A stretch of DNA of 64,000 nt, from NCBI RefSeq assembly GCF_003129565.1, contig NZ_QETF01000002.1:62001-126000 (forward strand), in the 5' to 3' direction. The stretch is from Salibaculum griseiflavum. GTDB lineage: Bacteria; Pseudomonadota; Alphaproteobacteria; Rhodobacterales; Rhodobacteraceae. A program made the translations under genes and the position numbers. Numbering within the stretch: the stretch's first letter is position 1; the number at the start of each line of letters is the position of its first letter. The notes under the pieces were generated by a model. That model worked only from the letters and a program-made list of their open reading frames with translations. It ran no database searches and was not told where the DNA came from. Shown here piece after piece: positions 8,884 through 17,230 of the stretch.

Positions 8884-9930
8884 ATGGGACTATTCATCCT
8901 TCGCCGGTTAGGAGTGATGCTTCTAACGGCGCTCTGCCTGACCTTCATCGTTTTCTGGCTGACCAACCTTCAGCCCAACCTGGAAAAACTCGCCAAGACA
9001 CAGGGCAATGCCCGGATGTCCGACGAGGCCGTGGAAACATGGCTGGGCAATCGCGGCTATACCCGCAATGTCTTCGTCAAATACGGTGAATGGCTGGGCG
9101 TCCTGCCGGGTTACGTGATCGAGGGCACCGACGGCGAAACCCGCGGCCGCTGCGCCAACAATTCTACCATCACCGAGGATACGGCGACCTTCTGCGGCGT
9201 CTTGCAGGGCGACTGGGGCTATTCGACGGTGTTCCGCGACGAGGTCAGCTCGATCCTGGGCGAACGCGGCTGGCAAACCGCCAAGCTGATGTTCTTCGTG
9301 ATGCTGGTCATGGTGCCCGGCGCGCTGATCATCGGCGTTCTGGCCGGGATGAAAGAAGGCTCGCGCACCGACCGGTCGCTCTCGACCGTCTCGATCCTGT
9401 CCACGGCGACACCCGAATATGTCTCGGGCGTCGTCTTCATCGCGGTCTTCGCCACCGCGACCTTCAACATGCAATGGTTCAAGGGCACGGCGACCTCGGC
9501 GATGGACAACATCACCTTCGAGAATTTCACCCTGCCGGTACTGACGGTCGCGCTTTACGGGATGGGCTATATCGCGCGCATGACCCGCGCCTCGATGACC
9601 GAGGTCATGACCGCGCAATACATCCGCACCGCGCGGCTCAAGGGGGTCAGCTTCCGCAACATCGTGCTGCGCCACGCGCTGCGCAACGCCCTGATCGCAC
9701 CCTTCACCGTGATCATGCTGCAATTCCCGTGGCTGCTGAACGGCGTTGTCATCGTCGAGACCCTGTTCAACTACAAGGGCTTCGGCTGGACGCTGGTGCA
9801 AGCCGCCGGCAACAACGACATCGAGATGCTCCTGGGCGTTTCGGTGGTCTCGGTCTTCGTGGTTCTCGCGACACAGCTGATTTCCGACATCGGCTATGTC
9901 TTCCTGAACCCGCGTATCCGCATTTCGTAA
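8884..9930 (+). CDS. ABC transporter permease, DppB/OppB type
   Basis: Inner-membrane permease of 348 residues in the peptide-transporter family. It starts with the typical FILRRLGVMLLTALCLTFIVFWL helix (residues 4-26), which is followed by a long periplasmic part of roughly 110 residues. The remaining helices lead to the EAA loop YIRTARLKGVSFRNIVLRHA, which contacts the ATPase. The N-terminal periplasmic insertion, with CANNSTITEDTATFCGVLQG, contains two cysteines and is longer than in the standard DppB of about 310 residues. It is followed after 12 bases by the second permease. Confidence 0.93.
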   Translation: MGLFILRRLGVMLLTALCLTFIVFWLTNLQPNLEKLAKTQGNARMSDEAVETWLGNRGYTRNVFVKYGEWLGVLPGYVIEGTDGETRGRCANNSTITEDTATFCGVLQGDWGYSTVFRDEVSSILGERGWQTAKLMFFVMLVMVPGALIIGVLAGMKEGSRTDRSLSTVSILSTATPEYVSGVVFIAVFATATFNMQWFKGTATSAMDNITFENFTLPVLTVALYGMGYIARMTRASMTEVMTAQYIRTARLKGVSFRNIVLRHALRNALIAPFTVIMLQFPWLLNGVVIVETLFNYKGFGWTLVQAAGNNDIEMLLGVSVVSVFVVLATQLISDIGYVFLNPRIRIS

Positions 9931-9942
9931 GGGAGAGAGATC

Positions 9943-11589
9943 ATGGAAGCCCTAACCTGGACCGGTTCTCTCGGAAGCACCCTCGGCCCCGTCATGATCA
10001 TCGCGGTCGCGGTGTTCGTGCTGGCTGTCGTAGGCAATTTCGTCGCCGCCTTCGCAACCTCCACGCAACAGGTCACGGCCGCCGGCGGTGCCGTCGTCGT
10101 GCCCTGGCGCTGGAGCGACAAGACCTCGTTCTTCGAACTGGCCATCCCGGCGATCGCGGTGGGTCTTGTGCTCTATGCCCTCGAAGCCTTCACCGCCGAT
10201 CCGACCCTGTCGGCCTGGTTGGCCGAGCTGGGCCTGCCCGGCTGGCTGAACACAACGATCACCGCGCTGGTCTTCCTGCTGATGGGCGGCTTTTTCGCCT
10301 ACCTGCTGCAGCGGGCCCCCGCGGCGCTGTTCGAATGGCTGATCCGCTGGTCATTCATCGTGATCGTCGGCGTCATCGTGGCCTTCATCTTCTTCAGCCA
10401 GTTCGCCGGCTACGGCAACGCAGGCATCGTCGGCGAAATGGCCAAACAGTTCCTGCCCGTCTGGCTCGCGCTGATCCTCACCTTCACCCTGTCGATCATC
10501 TTCAAGCGCCGCCTGGGCCTCTACGGCAAGCTTTTTGACAGCGTGATCGGGATGATCGGTTTCGGCCTGGTCATGTTCTGGGTCTTCACGGCCGTCTTCG
10601 TGGGCATCTTCGACCTGGTCGGCACCCATGATCCGCTCGCGCAGATCTCGGGCCTGAAGAACCAACCGCCGGGCGTGCCCATGCCCGAGGGCGAGGCGGG
10701 CTTCGCCCATTACCTTCTGGGCGGCGACAACCTGGCGCGCGACATTTTCAGCCGCATGGTCGAAGGGTCCGTCATCGTGATGATGATCGCCCCGCTGGCC
10801 ACGCTCTTTGCCTTCATGGTGGGGATCACTCTGGGCCTGCCGGCGGGCTATTACGGAGGTCGGTTGGACACGTTCCTGTCCTTCCTCGCCAACCTGATCC
10901 TGGCGTTCCCGGTGATCCTGTTGTTCTATCTTCTGGTGACGCCCGAGATCATCGCCACCGGCCTGCCCAACTACATGGCCATGGTGCTGTTCATCTTCCC
11001 GCTGGTCTTCTTCGGGGTGCTGATCCATTCGCGCTACCGCAATCAGCCCAGCAAGGATTACCTGATCCTGGCCATCGTGCTGGTGCCACTGCTGATGCTC
11101 TACCTGTCGGTGATCAACCAGCAAGGCAGCCCGATCGACTTCTGGCCGCTCGATTTCTTCGATATTCCCGGCGGAATCCTGGTGGTCTTCGTCTCGGTGG
11201 TCTTCGTCAACAGCCCGACCGTGTTCCGGATCGTTCGAGGCCTGGCGCTGGACATCAAGACGCGCGACTACGTCGCCGCGGCCCAGACCCGGGGCGAGCG
11301 CCCCTGGTACATCATGCTGTGGGAAATCCTGCCCAATGCGCGTGGACCGCTGATCGTCGATTTCTGCCTGCGCATCGGCTACACCACCATCCTTCTCGGG
11401 ACGCTAGGCTTCTTCGGCCTCGGCCTGCCGCCGGAGAGTCCGGACTGGGGGTCCACGATCAATGAAGGGCGCAAGCTTCTGTTGATCTACGCCCACCCGG
11501 CCCTGCCGCCGGCGATCGCCCTGCTGAGCCTCGTGCTTGGCCTGAACCTGCTGGCCGACGGCCTGCGTGAAGAATCCCTGAAGGACTGA
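9943..11589 (+). CDS. ABC transporter permease, DppC/OppC type, with large N-terminal extension
   Basis: Second permease of the peptide-type transporter, 548 residues against about 290-310 for a normal DppC. The C-terminal 300 residues are the standard permease: HYLLGGDNLARDIFSRMVEG opens the domain and the EAA loop TRDYVAAAQTRGERPWYIML is clear. The first 215 residues add about five to six extra membrane helices that match nothing I recognise. An unusual hydrophobic insertion also lies in the permease domain near residues 345-420. GGGAGAG precedes the ATG. It is 10 bases from the ATPase gene. Confidence 0.9.
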   Translation: MEALTWTGSLGSTLGPVMIIAVAVFVLAVVGNFVAAFATSTQQVTAAGGAVVVPWRWSDKTSFFELAIPAIAVGLVLYALEAFTADPTLSAWLAELGLPGWLNTTITALVFLLMGGFFAYLLQRAPAALFEWLIRWSFIVIVGVIVAFIFFSQFAGYGNAGIVGEMAKQFLPVWLALILTFTLSIIFKRRLGLYGKLFDSVIGMIGFGLVMFWVFTAVFVGIFDLVGTHDPLAQISGLKNQPPGVPMPEGEAGFAHYLLGGDNLARDIFSRMVEGSVIVMMIAPLATLFAFMVGITLGLPAGYYGGRLDTFLSFLANLILAFPVILLFYLLVTPEIIATGLPNYMAMVLFIFPLVFFGVLIHSRYRNQPSKDYLILAIVLVPLLMLYLSVINQQGSPIDFWPLDFFDIPGGILVVFVSVVFVNSPTVFRIVRGLALDIKTRDYVAAAQTRGERPWYIMLWEILPNARGPLIVDFCLRIGYTTILLGTLGFFGLGLPPESPDWGSTINEGRKLLLIYAHPALPPAIALLSLVLGLNLLADGLREESLKD

Positions 11590-11599
11590 GGAGAGCGCC

Positions 11600-13684
11600 A
11601 TGAAAAAGTGGGATTACGACGGTCCGATCCTGGAGATCGACAAGCTTTCCATCAGCTTCTTCACGCGGCTGAGGGAAATTCCGGCGGTTATGGATTTCTC
11701 CGCCAAGGTGATGCCCGGCGAGGCGCTGGGTCTGGTGGGGGAATCCGGTTGCGGCAAGTCGACCGTGGCGCTCGGGGTCATGCAGGACCTCGGCGTCAAC
11801 GGCCGTATCGTCGGCGGGTCCATCAAGTTCAAGGGCCGTGACCTCGGCGAGATGACCCCGGACGAGCTGCGCGACATTCGCGGCAGCCAGATCGCCATGA
11901 TCTACCAGGAACCCATGGCCAGCCTGAACCCGGCCATGCGCATCGGCCAGCAGCTGATGGAAGTGCCGATGATCCACGAGGGCATTTCCGAAACCGAGGC
12001 CTATGAGCGGGCGCTCGAAGTGGTCGCGGACGTGAAACTGCCAGACCCCGAACGAATGCTGCGATCCTATCCGCACCAGTTGTCGGGCGGGCAGCAACAG
12101 CGGATCGTCATCGCCATGGCGCTGATGTCCAAACCGTCGCTGCTGATCCTGGATGAGCCGACCACGGCGCTTGACGTGACCGTCGAGGCGGCGGTGGTCG
12201 ACCTGGTCAAGGACCTTGGCAAGAAATACGGCACCTCCATGCTCTTCATCTCGCACAACCTTGGGCTGGTGCTTGAGACCTGTGACCGTATCTGCGTCAT
12301 GTATTCCGGCGAGGCGGTGGAACGCGGCAGCATCGAGGACGTGTTCGACAAGATGCGCCACCCCTACACGCAGGCGCTGTTCCGCTCGATCCCCCTGCCC
12401 GGTGCCGACAAGAACGCGCGCCCGCTGGTGGCCATTCCGGGCAACTTCCCCCTGCCCCATGAACGCCCGCCGGGCTGCAACTTCGGCCCGCGCTGCGATT
12501 ATTTCGAGGCCGGGCGCTGCGATGCGCAGGATATCCTGATGGAGCCCGTGCCGGGCGACGACCGGCACGAAAGCCGCTGTCTGAAGTTCAAGGAAATCGA
12601 CTGGGATGCGCCACTGGTGGCCTCGCAGACCACCGAGAAAAACGAGCCGGGACAGGTCGTCCTCAAGATGGACAACCTCAAGAAATACTACGAGGTCGCG
12701 GCCAACGCCCTGTTCGGCGGCGGCGAGAAACGCGTGGTCAAGGCCAACGAGACCCTGTCCTTCGAGGCCCGCGAAAGCGAGACGCTGGCGATCGTGGGCG
12801 AATCCGGCTGCGGCAAGTCGACCTTTGCCAAGGTGCTGATGGGGCTGGAGACAGCGACAGAGGGCGAGATCCTGTTGGACAACAAATCCATCGGTTCCAC
12901 CCCGATCGAGAACCGCGACACCCAGACCGTGGCCGACGTGCAGATGGTATTCCAGAACCCGTTCGACACCCTGAACCCGTCGATGACCGTGGGACGGCAG
13001 ATCATCCGGGCCCTGGAAATCTTCAAGTTCGGCAAGAACGATGAGGAACGCCGCGAAAAGATGCTATCGCTGCTCGATCTCGTGAAACTGCCGCGCGCCT
13101 TTGCCGACCGCATGCCGCGCCAGCTGTCGGGCGGCCAGAAACAGCGTGTGGGCATCGCCCGCGCCTTTGCCGGAGGCGCCCGGATCGTGGTGGCGGACGA
13201 ACCCGTTTCGGCGCTTGACGTGTCGGTGCAGGCCGCCGTGACCGATCTGCTGATGGAGATCCAGCGCGAGGAAAAGACCACGCTTCTGTTCATCAGCCAC
13301 GACCTGTCGATCGTGCGCTATCTGTCGGATCGGGTCATGGTCATGTATCTGGGCCACGTGGTGGAGCTGGGCACGACCGAACAGGTCTTCTCGCCCCCCT
13401 ATCACCCCTATACCGAGGCGCTTCTGTCCGCGGTGCCCATCGCCGACACCCATATCGAAAAGCAGCATATCGTGCTGGAAGGCGATATACCCTCGGCCAT
13501 GAACCCGCCCTCGGGCTGCCCGTTCCAGACGCGCTGCCGCTGGAAGGACAAGGCCGGTGCGTCGCTCTGCGAAAGCGAGGTGCCCCCGGTGCGGACCCTG
13601 GCCGATGGCCACCAGGTCAAATGCCACCTGAGCGATGCCGACCTGGCCTCGATGGAGCCGGTGATCAAGATCGCCGCGGAGTGA
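11600..13684 (+). CDS. ABC transporter double ATPase, fused DppD-DppF
   Basis: Cytoplasmic energy-coupling subunit of 694 residues made of two complete ATP-binding domains. Domain 1 (about 1-330) has Walker A GESGCGKST, signature LSGGQQQR, Walker B LLILDEPTTALD and a C-terminal oligopeptide-type cysteine cluster around PPGCNFGPRCDYFEAGRC. Domain 2 (about 350-690) has GESGCGKST, LSGGQKQR, VVADEPVSALD and the matching cluster PPSGCPFQTRCRW. The two cysteine clusters are the Fe-S-like or zinc-like tails typical of OppD/DppD-type proteins. Fusion of the two subunits is common in this transporter class. It ends the operon 72 bases before the convergent uvrA. Confidence 0.95.
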   Translation: MKKWDYDGPILEIDKLSISFFTRLREIPAVMDFSAKVMPGEALGLVGESGCGKSTVALGVMQDLGVNGRIVGGSIKFKGRDLGEMTPDELRDIRGSQIAMIYQEPMASLNPAMRIGQQLMEVPMIHEGISETEAYERALEVVADVKLPDPERMLRSYPHQLSGGQQQRIVIAMALMSKPSLLILDEPTTALDVTVEAAVVDLVKDLGKKYGTSMLFISHNLGLVLETCDRICVMYSGEAVERGSIEDVFDKMRHPYTQALFRSIPLPGADKNARPLVAIPGNFPLPHERPPGCNFGPRCDYFEAGRCDAQDILMEPVPGDDRHESRCLKFKEIDWDAPLVASQTTEKNEPGQVVLKMDNLKKYYEVAANALFGGGEKRVVKANETLSFEARESETLAIVGESGCGKSTFAKVLMGLETATEGEILLDNKSIGSTPIENRDTQTVADVQMVFQNPFDTLNPSMTVGRQIIRALEIFKFGKNDEERREKMLSLLDLVKLPRAFADRMPRQLSGGQKQRVGIARAFAGGARIVVADEPVSALDVSVQAAVTDLLMEIQREEKTTLLFISHDLSIVRYLSDRVMVMYLGHVVELGTTEQVFSPPYHPYTEALLSAVPIADTHIEKQHIVLEGDIPSAMNPPSGCPFQTRCRWKDKAGASLCESEVPPVRTLADGHQVKCHLSDADLASMEPVIKIAAE

Positions 13685-13689
13685 TCCGC

Positions 13690-13745
13690 GAGGGGGCTGT
13701 CTGCCCCCTCACACTCCCCCGAGAGTATTTCCGGCGAGATGAGAG
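13690..13745. repeat. GC-hairpin intergenic element of Rhodobacteraceae type
   Basis: A perfect 8-base stem GAGGGGGC / GCCCCCTC (13690-13697 and 13703-13710) is followed by CCCCCGAGAGTATTT and an AGATGAGAG tail. From memory, elements with a G/C run hairpin followed by a CCCCCGAG(A/G)(G/A)TATTT word are scattered between genes in Rhodobacter and Roseobacter genomes. Here it lies between the convergent ends of the ABC operon and uvrA, so it may also act as a transcription terminator. Confidence 0.55.
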
Positions 13746-13756
13746 CAGGGTCGGCG

Positions 13757-16618
13757 CTATTCGGCGGCGACCTTTTTCTTGCTGGTCAGCATCGGTTTCA
13801 GATAGCGGCCGGTATGGCTTTCGGCGACCTCGGCCACCTGTTCGGGGGTGCCGGTGGCGACCACGGTGCCGCCGCCATCGCCGCCTTCGGGGCCGATATC
13901 GATCAAGTGGTCGGCCGTCTTGATGACATCGAGATTGTGCTCAATCACCACGACGGTGTTGCCCTGCTCGACCAGTTCATGCAGCACTTCCAGCAGTTTC
14001 TTCACATCCTCGAAATGCAGCCCGGTGGTGGGTTCGTCGAGGATATAGAGCGTGCGGCCGGTGGAGCGTTTGCTGAGCTCCTTGGAGAGTTTCACGCGCT
14101 GCGCCTCACCCCCGGACAGGGTCGTGGCCTGTTGGCCGACCTTGATATAACCCAGCCCGACGCGCATCAGCGCATCCATCTTCTCGCGGATGCTGGGGAC
14201 GGCCTTGAAGAACGCCTGCGCCTCTTCGACCGTCATATCGAGAACGTCGGCGATGCTCTTGCCCTTGAAGCGGATTTCCAGCGTTTCGCGGTTGTAGCGC
14301 GCACCCTTGCAGGTCTCGCATTCCACGTAGACATCCGGCAGGAAGTGCATCTCGATCTTGATGACGCCGTCGCCCTGGCAGGCCTCGCACCGCCCGCCCT
14401 TGACGTTGAAGCTGAAGCGCCCGGGCTTGTAGCCGCGCGCCTTGGCTTCGGGCAGGCCGGCGAACCAGTCGCGGATCGGGGTGAAGGCGCCGGTGTAGGT
14501 GGCGGGGTTCGAGCGCGGCGTGCGCCCGATGGGGCGCTGGTCGATGTCGATCACCTTGTCCAGATGCTCCAGCCCCTTGATCGTCTCGCAGGGCGCGGGC
14601 GTCTGGCGGGCGCCGTTGAGCCGCATGGAGGCGGTCTTGAACAGGGTTTCGATGGTCAGGGTCGACTTGCCACCGCCGGACACGCCCGTCACGCAGACGA
14701 ATTTGCCCAGTGGGAAATCCACGTCGATGGCTTGCAGGTTGTTGCCGGTGGCCTTCTTGACCGTGACGGTCTTCTTGTTGCCCTTGCGGCGTTCGGCCGG
14801 GATCGCGATCTCGCGCCGTCCGGCCAGGTAATCGCCGGTCACGCTGTCGGGCGTGTCCATGATCTGCTGCGGCGTGCCGCGCGCGATGATCTCGCCGCCA
14901 TGCACACCCGCGCCGGGGCCGATATCGAGCACGTAATCGGCCTCTCGGATCGCTTCTTCGTCATGTTCGACAACGATCACCGTGTTGCCCTGGTCGCGCA
15001 GGTTCTTGAGCGTGGTCAGCAGCCGGTCATTGTCGCGCTGGTGCAGCCCGATGGAGGGTTCGTCGAGCACGTAGAGCACACCCGTGAGGCCCGAGCCGAT
15101 CTGGCTGGCGAGGCGGATGCGCTGGCTTTCCCCACCCGAGAGCGTCCCCGCGTTGCGTGACAAGGTCAGGTAGTCGAGGCCCACATTGTTGAGGAAGCCG
15201 AGGCGCTCTCGGATCTCCTTGAGGATGGCGCGGGCGATCTCGTTCTTCTGCTGGGTCAGGCTCTCGGGCACGCTGTCGATCCAGGCCAGCGCCTCCTTGA
15301 TCGACATCTCGACCACCTGCCCCACGTGCAGCCCGGCAATCTTGACCGCCAGCGCCTCTTCGCGCAGGCGGTAGCCGCCGCAGGTGCCACAGGGGCGGTT
15401 GTTCTGGTAGCGTTCGAATTCTTCCCGGATCCAGGCGCTGTCGGTTTCGCGGTAGCGGCGCTGCATGTTGGGGATGACCCCCTCGAAACTGCGCGTGACC
15501 TCGTAGACGCGGCCGCCCTCGTCATAGCGGAACTTGATCTCTTCCTCGCCCGAGCCGAACAGGAACACGTCCTGCACCTTTCTCGGCAGGTCTTTCCAGC
15601 GCGCGCCGCGGTCGAAATCGTAGTGTCGGGCGATGGCCTCGATGGTTTGCAGGAAATAGGGCGACTTGCCCTTGCGCCAGGGCGCGATGGCGCCGTTGCC
15701 GAGGGTCAGCGTAGCATCCGGCACCATCAGGGCGGGGTCGAAGAACAGCTCGACCCCAAGCCCGTCACAAGACGGGCAGGCCCCGAAGGGCGCGTTGAAG
15801 GAAAACAGGCGCGGCTCGATCTCGGGGATGGTGAAGCCGCTGACCGGACAGGCGAAGTTTTCGCTGAAGGTGACGCGTTCGGGGTCGCCTTCGCGCGGGG
15901 CAGTCTCGAGAATGGCGATCCCGTCGGCCAGGTCCAGCGCGGTGCGGAAGCTGTCCGCCAGCCGGGTTTCCAGACCCTCGCGCACCACGATCCGGTCGAC
16001 CACCACGTCGATGTCGTGGCGGAACTTCTTGTCCAGCGTCGGCGGCTCGTCCAGCTCGTAGAACTGGCCGTCCACCTTGACCCGCTGGAAGCCCTGCTTG
16101 CGCAGTTCGAGGAATTCCTTGCGGTATTCGCCCTTCCGGTCGCGGATGATCGGCGCCAGGAGGTAGCCGCGCGTCCCCTCCTCCATCGCCATCACGCGGT
16201 CGACCATGTCCTGCACCTGCTGCGCCTCGATGGGCAGGCCGGTGGCCGGGGAATAGGGTGTGCCGACCCGCGCGAACAGCAGGCGCATGTAGTCGTAGAT
16301 TTCCGTGACCGTGCCGACCGTCGAGCGCGGGTTCTTGCTGGTCGTCTTCTGCTCGATGGAAATGGCGGGGCTGAGGCCGTTGATATGGTCCACGTCCGGC
16401 TTTTCCATCATGTCGAGGAATTGCCGCGCATAGGCGCTGAGGCTTTCGACATAGCGCCTCTGCCCCTCGGCATAGATCGTGTCGAAGGCCAGCGACGACT
16501 TGCCAGACCCCGACAGGCCGGTGATCACCACAAGTTCATCCCGCGGAATGTCGACATCGACATTCTTCAGGTTGTGTTCGCGCGCGCCGCGCACCTCGAT
16601 ATACTTGAGTTCGGCCAT
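13757..16618 (-). CDS. uvrA: Excinuclease ABC subunit A
   Basis: DNA damage recognition ATPase of nucleotide excision repair. The start is ATG at 16616-16618, giving 953 residues, the normal length, with GGGGG just upstream. It opens with [20 protein letters not shown]. It has two ATP-binding modules ([19 protein letters not shown] and [15 protein letters not shown]), two signature motifs ([19 protein letters not shown] and [15 protein letters not shown]) and zinc-finger cysteines in [24 protein letters not shown] and CETCKG. An SOS box lies about 65 bases upstream, so LexA control is likely. It is divergent from the rhodanese gene. Confidence 0.98.
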   Translation of the reverse strand: MAELKYIEVRGAREHNLKNVDVDIPRDELVVITGLSGSGKSSLAFDTIYAEGQRRYVESLSAYARQFLDMMEKPDVDHINGLSPAISIEQKTTSKNPRSTVGTVTEIYDYMRLLFARVGTPYSPATGLPIEAQQVQDMVDRVMAMEEGTRGYLLAPIIRDRKGEYRKEFLELRKQGFQRVKVDGQFYELDEPPTLDKKFRHDIDVVVDRIVVREGLETRLADSFRTALDLADGIAILETAPREGDPERVTFSENFACPVSGFTIPEIEPRLFSFNAPFGACPSCDGLGVELFFDPALMVPDATLTLGNGAIAPWRKGKSPYFLQTIEAIARHYDFDRGARWKDLPRKVQDVFLFGSGEEEIKFRYDEGGRVYEVTRSFEGVIPNMQRRYRETDSAWIREEFERYQNNRPCGTCGGYRLREEALAVKIAGLHVGQVVEMSIKEALAWIDSVPESLTQQKNEIARAILKEIRERLGFLNNVGLDYLTLSRNAGTLSGGESQRIRLASQIGSGLTGVLYVLDEPSIGLHQRDNDRLLTTLKNLRDQGNTVIVVEHDEEAIREADYVLDIGPGAGVHGGEIIARGTPQQIMDTPDSVTGDYLAGRREIAIPAERRKGNKKTVTVKKATGNNLQAIDVDFPLGKFVCVTGVSGGGKSTLTIETLFKTASMRLNGARQTPAPCETIKGLEHLDKVIDIDQRPIGRTPRSNPATYTGAFTPIRDWFAGLPEAKARGYKPGRFSFNVKGGRCEACQGDGVIKIEMHFLPDVYVECETCKGARYNRETLEIRFKGKSIADVLDMTVEEAQAFFKAVPSIREKMDALMRVGLGYIKVGQQATTLSGGEAQRVKLSKELSKRSTGRTLYILDEPTTGLHFEDVKKLLEVLHELVEQGNTVVVIEHNLDVIKTADHLIDIGPEGGDGGGTVVATGTPEQVAEVAESHTGRYLKPMLTSKKKVAAE

Positions 16619-16683
16619 GACGCCCCCGGTGAACAGTGGGTTAACAGATAGGGGATGGCGCGGGAGTCTCCAACCAAAAAATG

Positions 16684-16698
16684 AGAACGTTAAGCGAA
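16684..16698 (-). promoter_or_regulatory. LexA (SOS) box upstream of uvrA
   Basis: On the minus strand the sequence reads GTTCGCTTAACGTTC, an exact match to the alphaproteobacterial LexA operator GTTC-N7-GTTC. It lies 66 bases before the uvrA start. uvrA is a standard member of the SOS regulon in this class, so both position and sequence agree. It could also affect the divergent rhodanese gene, whose start is 84 bases away on the other side. Confidence 0.85.
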
Positions 16699-16781
16699 CA
16701 TGTGCGATTGTCTGCATGCCCCCTTTACATTTCATTTTCCTAATGTATATACCGTGGACAACAGCGATCAGGAGTATCCCC

Positions 16782-17141
16782 ATGCTGAACATGTTCCAAT
16801 CCGGGCCCAAGGTGGCCCGCATCGCCCCGCAGGACGCCATCGCAAAGGTGGCCGATGAAACCCTGACCCTCGTCGATATCCGTGACCCGGCCGAACGTGC
16901 CATGTCCGGCATGGCCAAGGGGGCCGTGGCGATCCCGCTTTCGACCTTCCAGATGAAGGCCGATCCACGCAGCCCCGAACACCATGAGGCGTTGAAAACC
17001 GACAAACCGATCGCGCTCTACTGTGCATCGGGCGCCCGCAGCCAGATGGCGGCGCAGGCCATGCTTCAGATGGGCTATACCGAGGTCTACAACCTTGGCG
17101 GCTTGCAGGACTGGGCCCGGGCCGGCGGCGAGGTCAGCTGA
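16782..17141 (+). CDS. Rhodanese-like domain protein
   Basis: Single-domain rhodanese of 119 residues that probably transfers or carries a sulfane sulfur on its active-site cysteine. It shows [21 protein letters not shown], given by its core VDIRDPAE, and the active-site loop [14 protein letters not shown]; it ends with [15 protein letters not shown]. The start ATG at 16782 has AGGAG 8 bases upstream. There is no signal peptide, so it acts in the cytoplasm. It is divergent from uvrA and followed by a strong hairpin before the VWA gene. Confidence 0.92.
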   Translation: MLNMFQSGPKVARIAPQDAIAKVADETLTLVDIRDPAERAMSGMAKGAVAIPLSTFQMKADPRSPEHHEALKTDKPIALYCASGARSQMAAQAMLQMGYTEVYNLGGLQDWARAGGEVS

Positions 17142-17196
17142 GGTCGGGAAACCCTGACCAACGCCGCGTTTGGCCGACTCGGTCGGTTCATGCTTA

Positions 17197-17224
17197 ACTC
17201 CGGATCATTGACCTGATCCGGAGT
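17197..17224 (+). promoter_or_regulatory. Perfect hairpin burying the ribosome site of the VWA gene
   Basis: ACTCCGGATCA (17197-17207) and TGATCCGGAGT (17214-17224) form a perfect 11-base inverted repeat around the loop TTGACC. The right arm contains GGAG (17220-17223), the only good Shine-Dalgarno sequence for the ATG at 17231, with 7 bases between. In an RNA starting upstream the site would be fully paired. The hairpin is also followed by ATTTTC, so it could instead be a weak terminator for the rhodanese gene, or a DNA operator. Confidence 0.6.
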
Positions 17225-17230
17225 ATTTTC

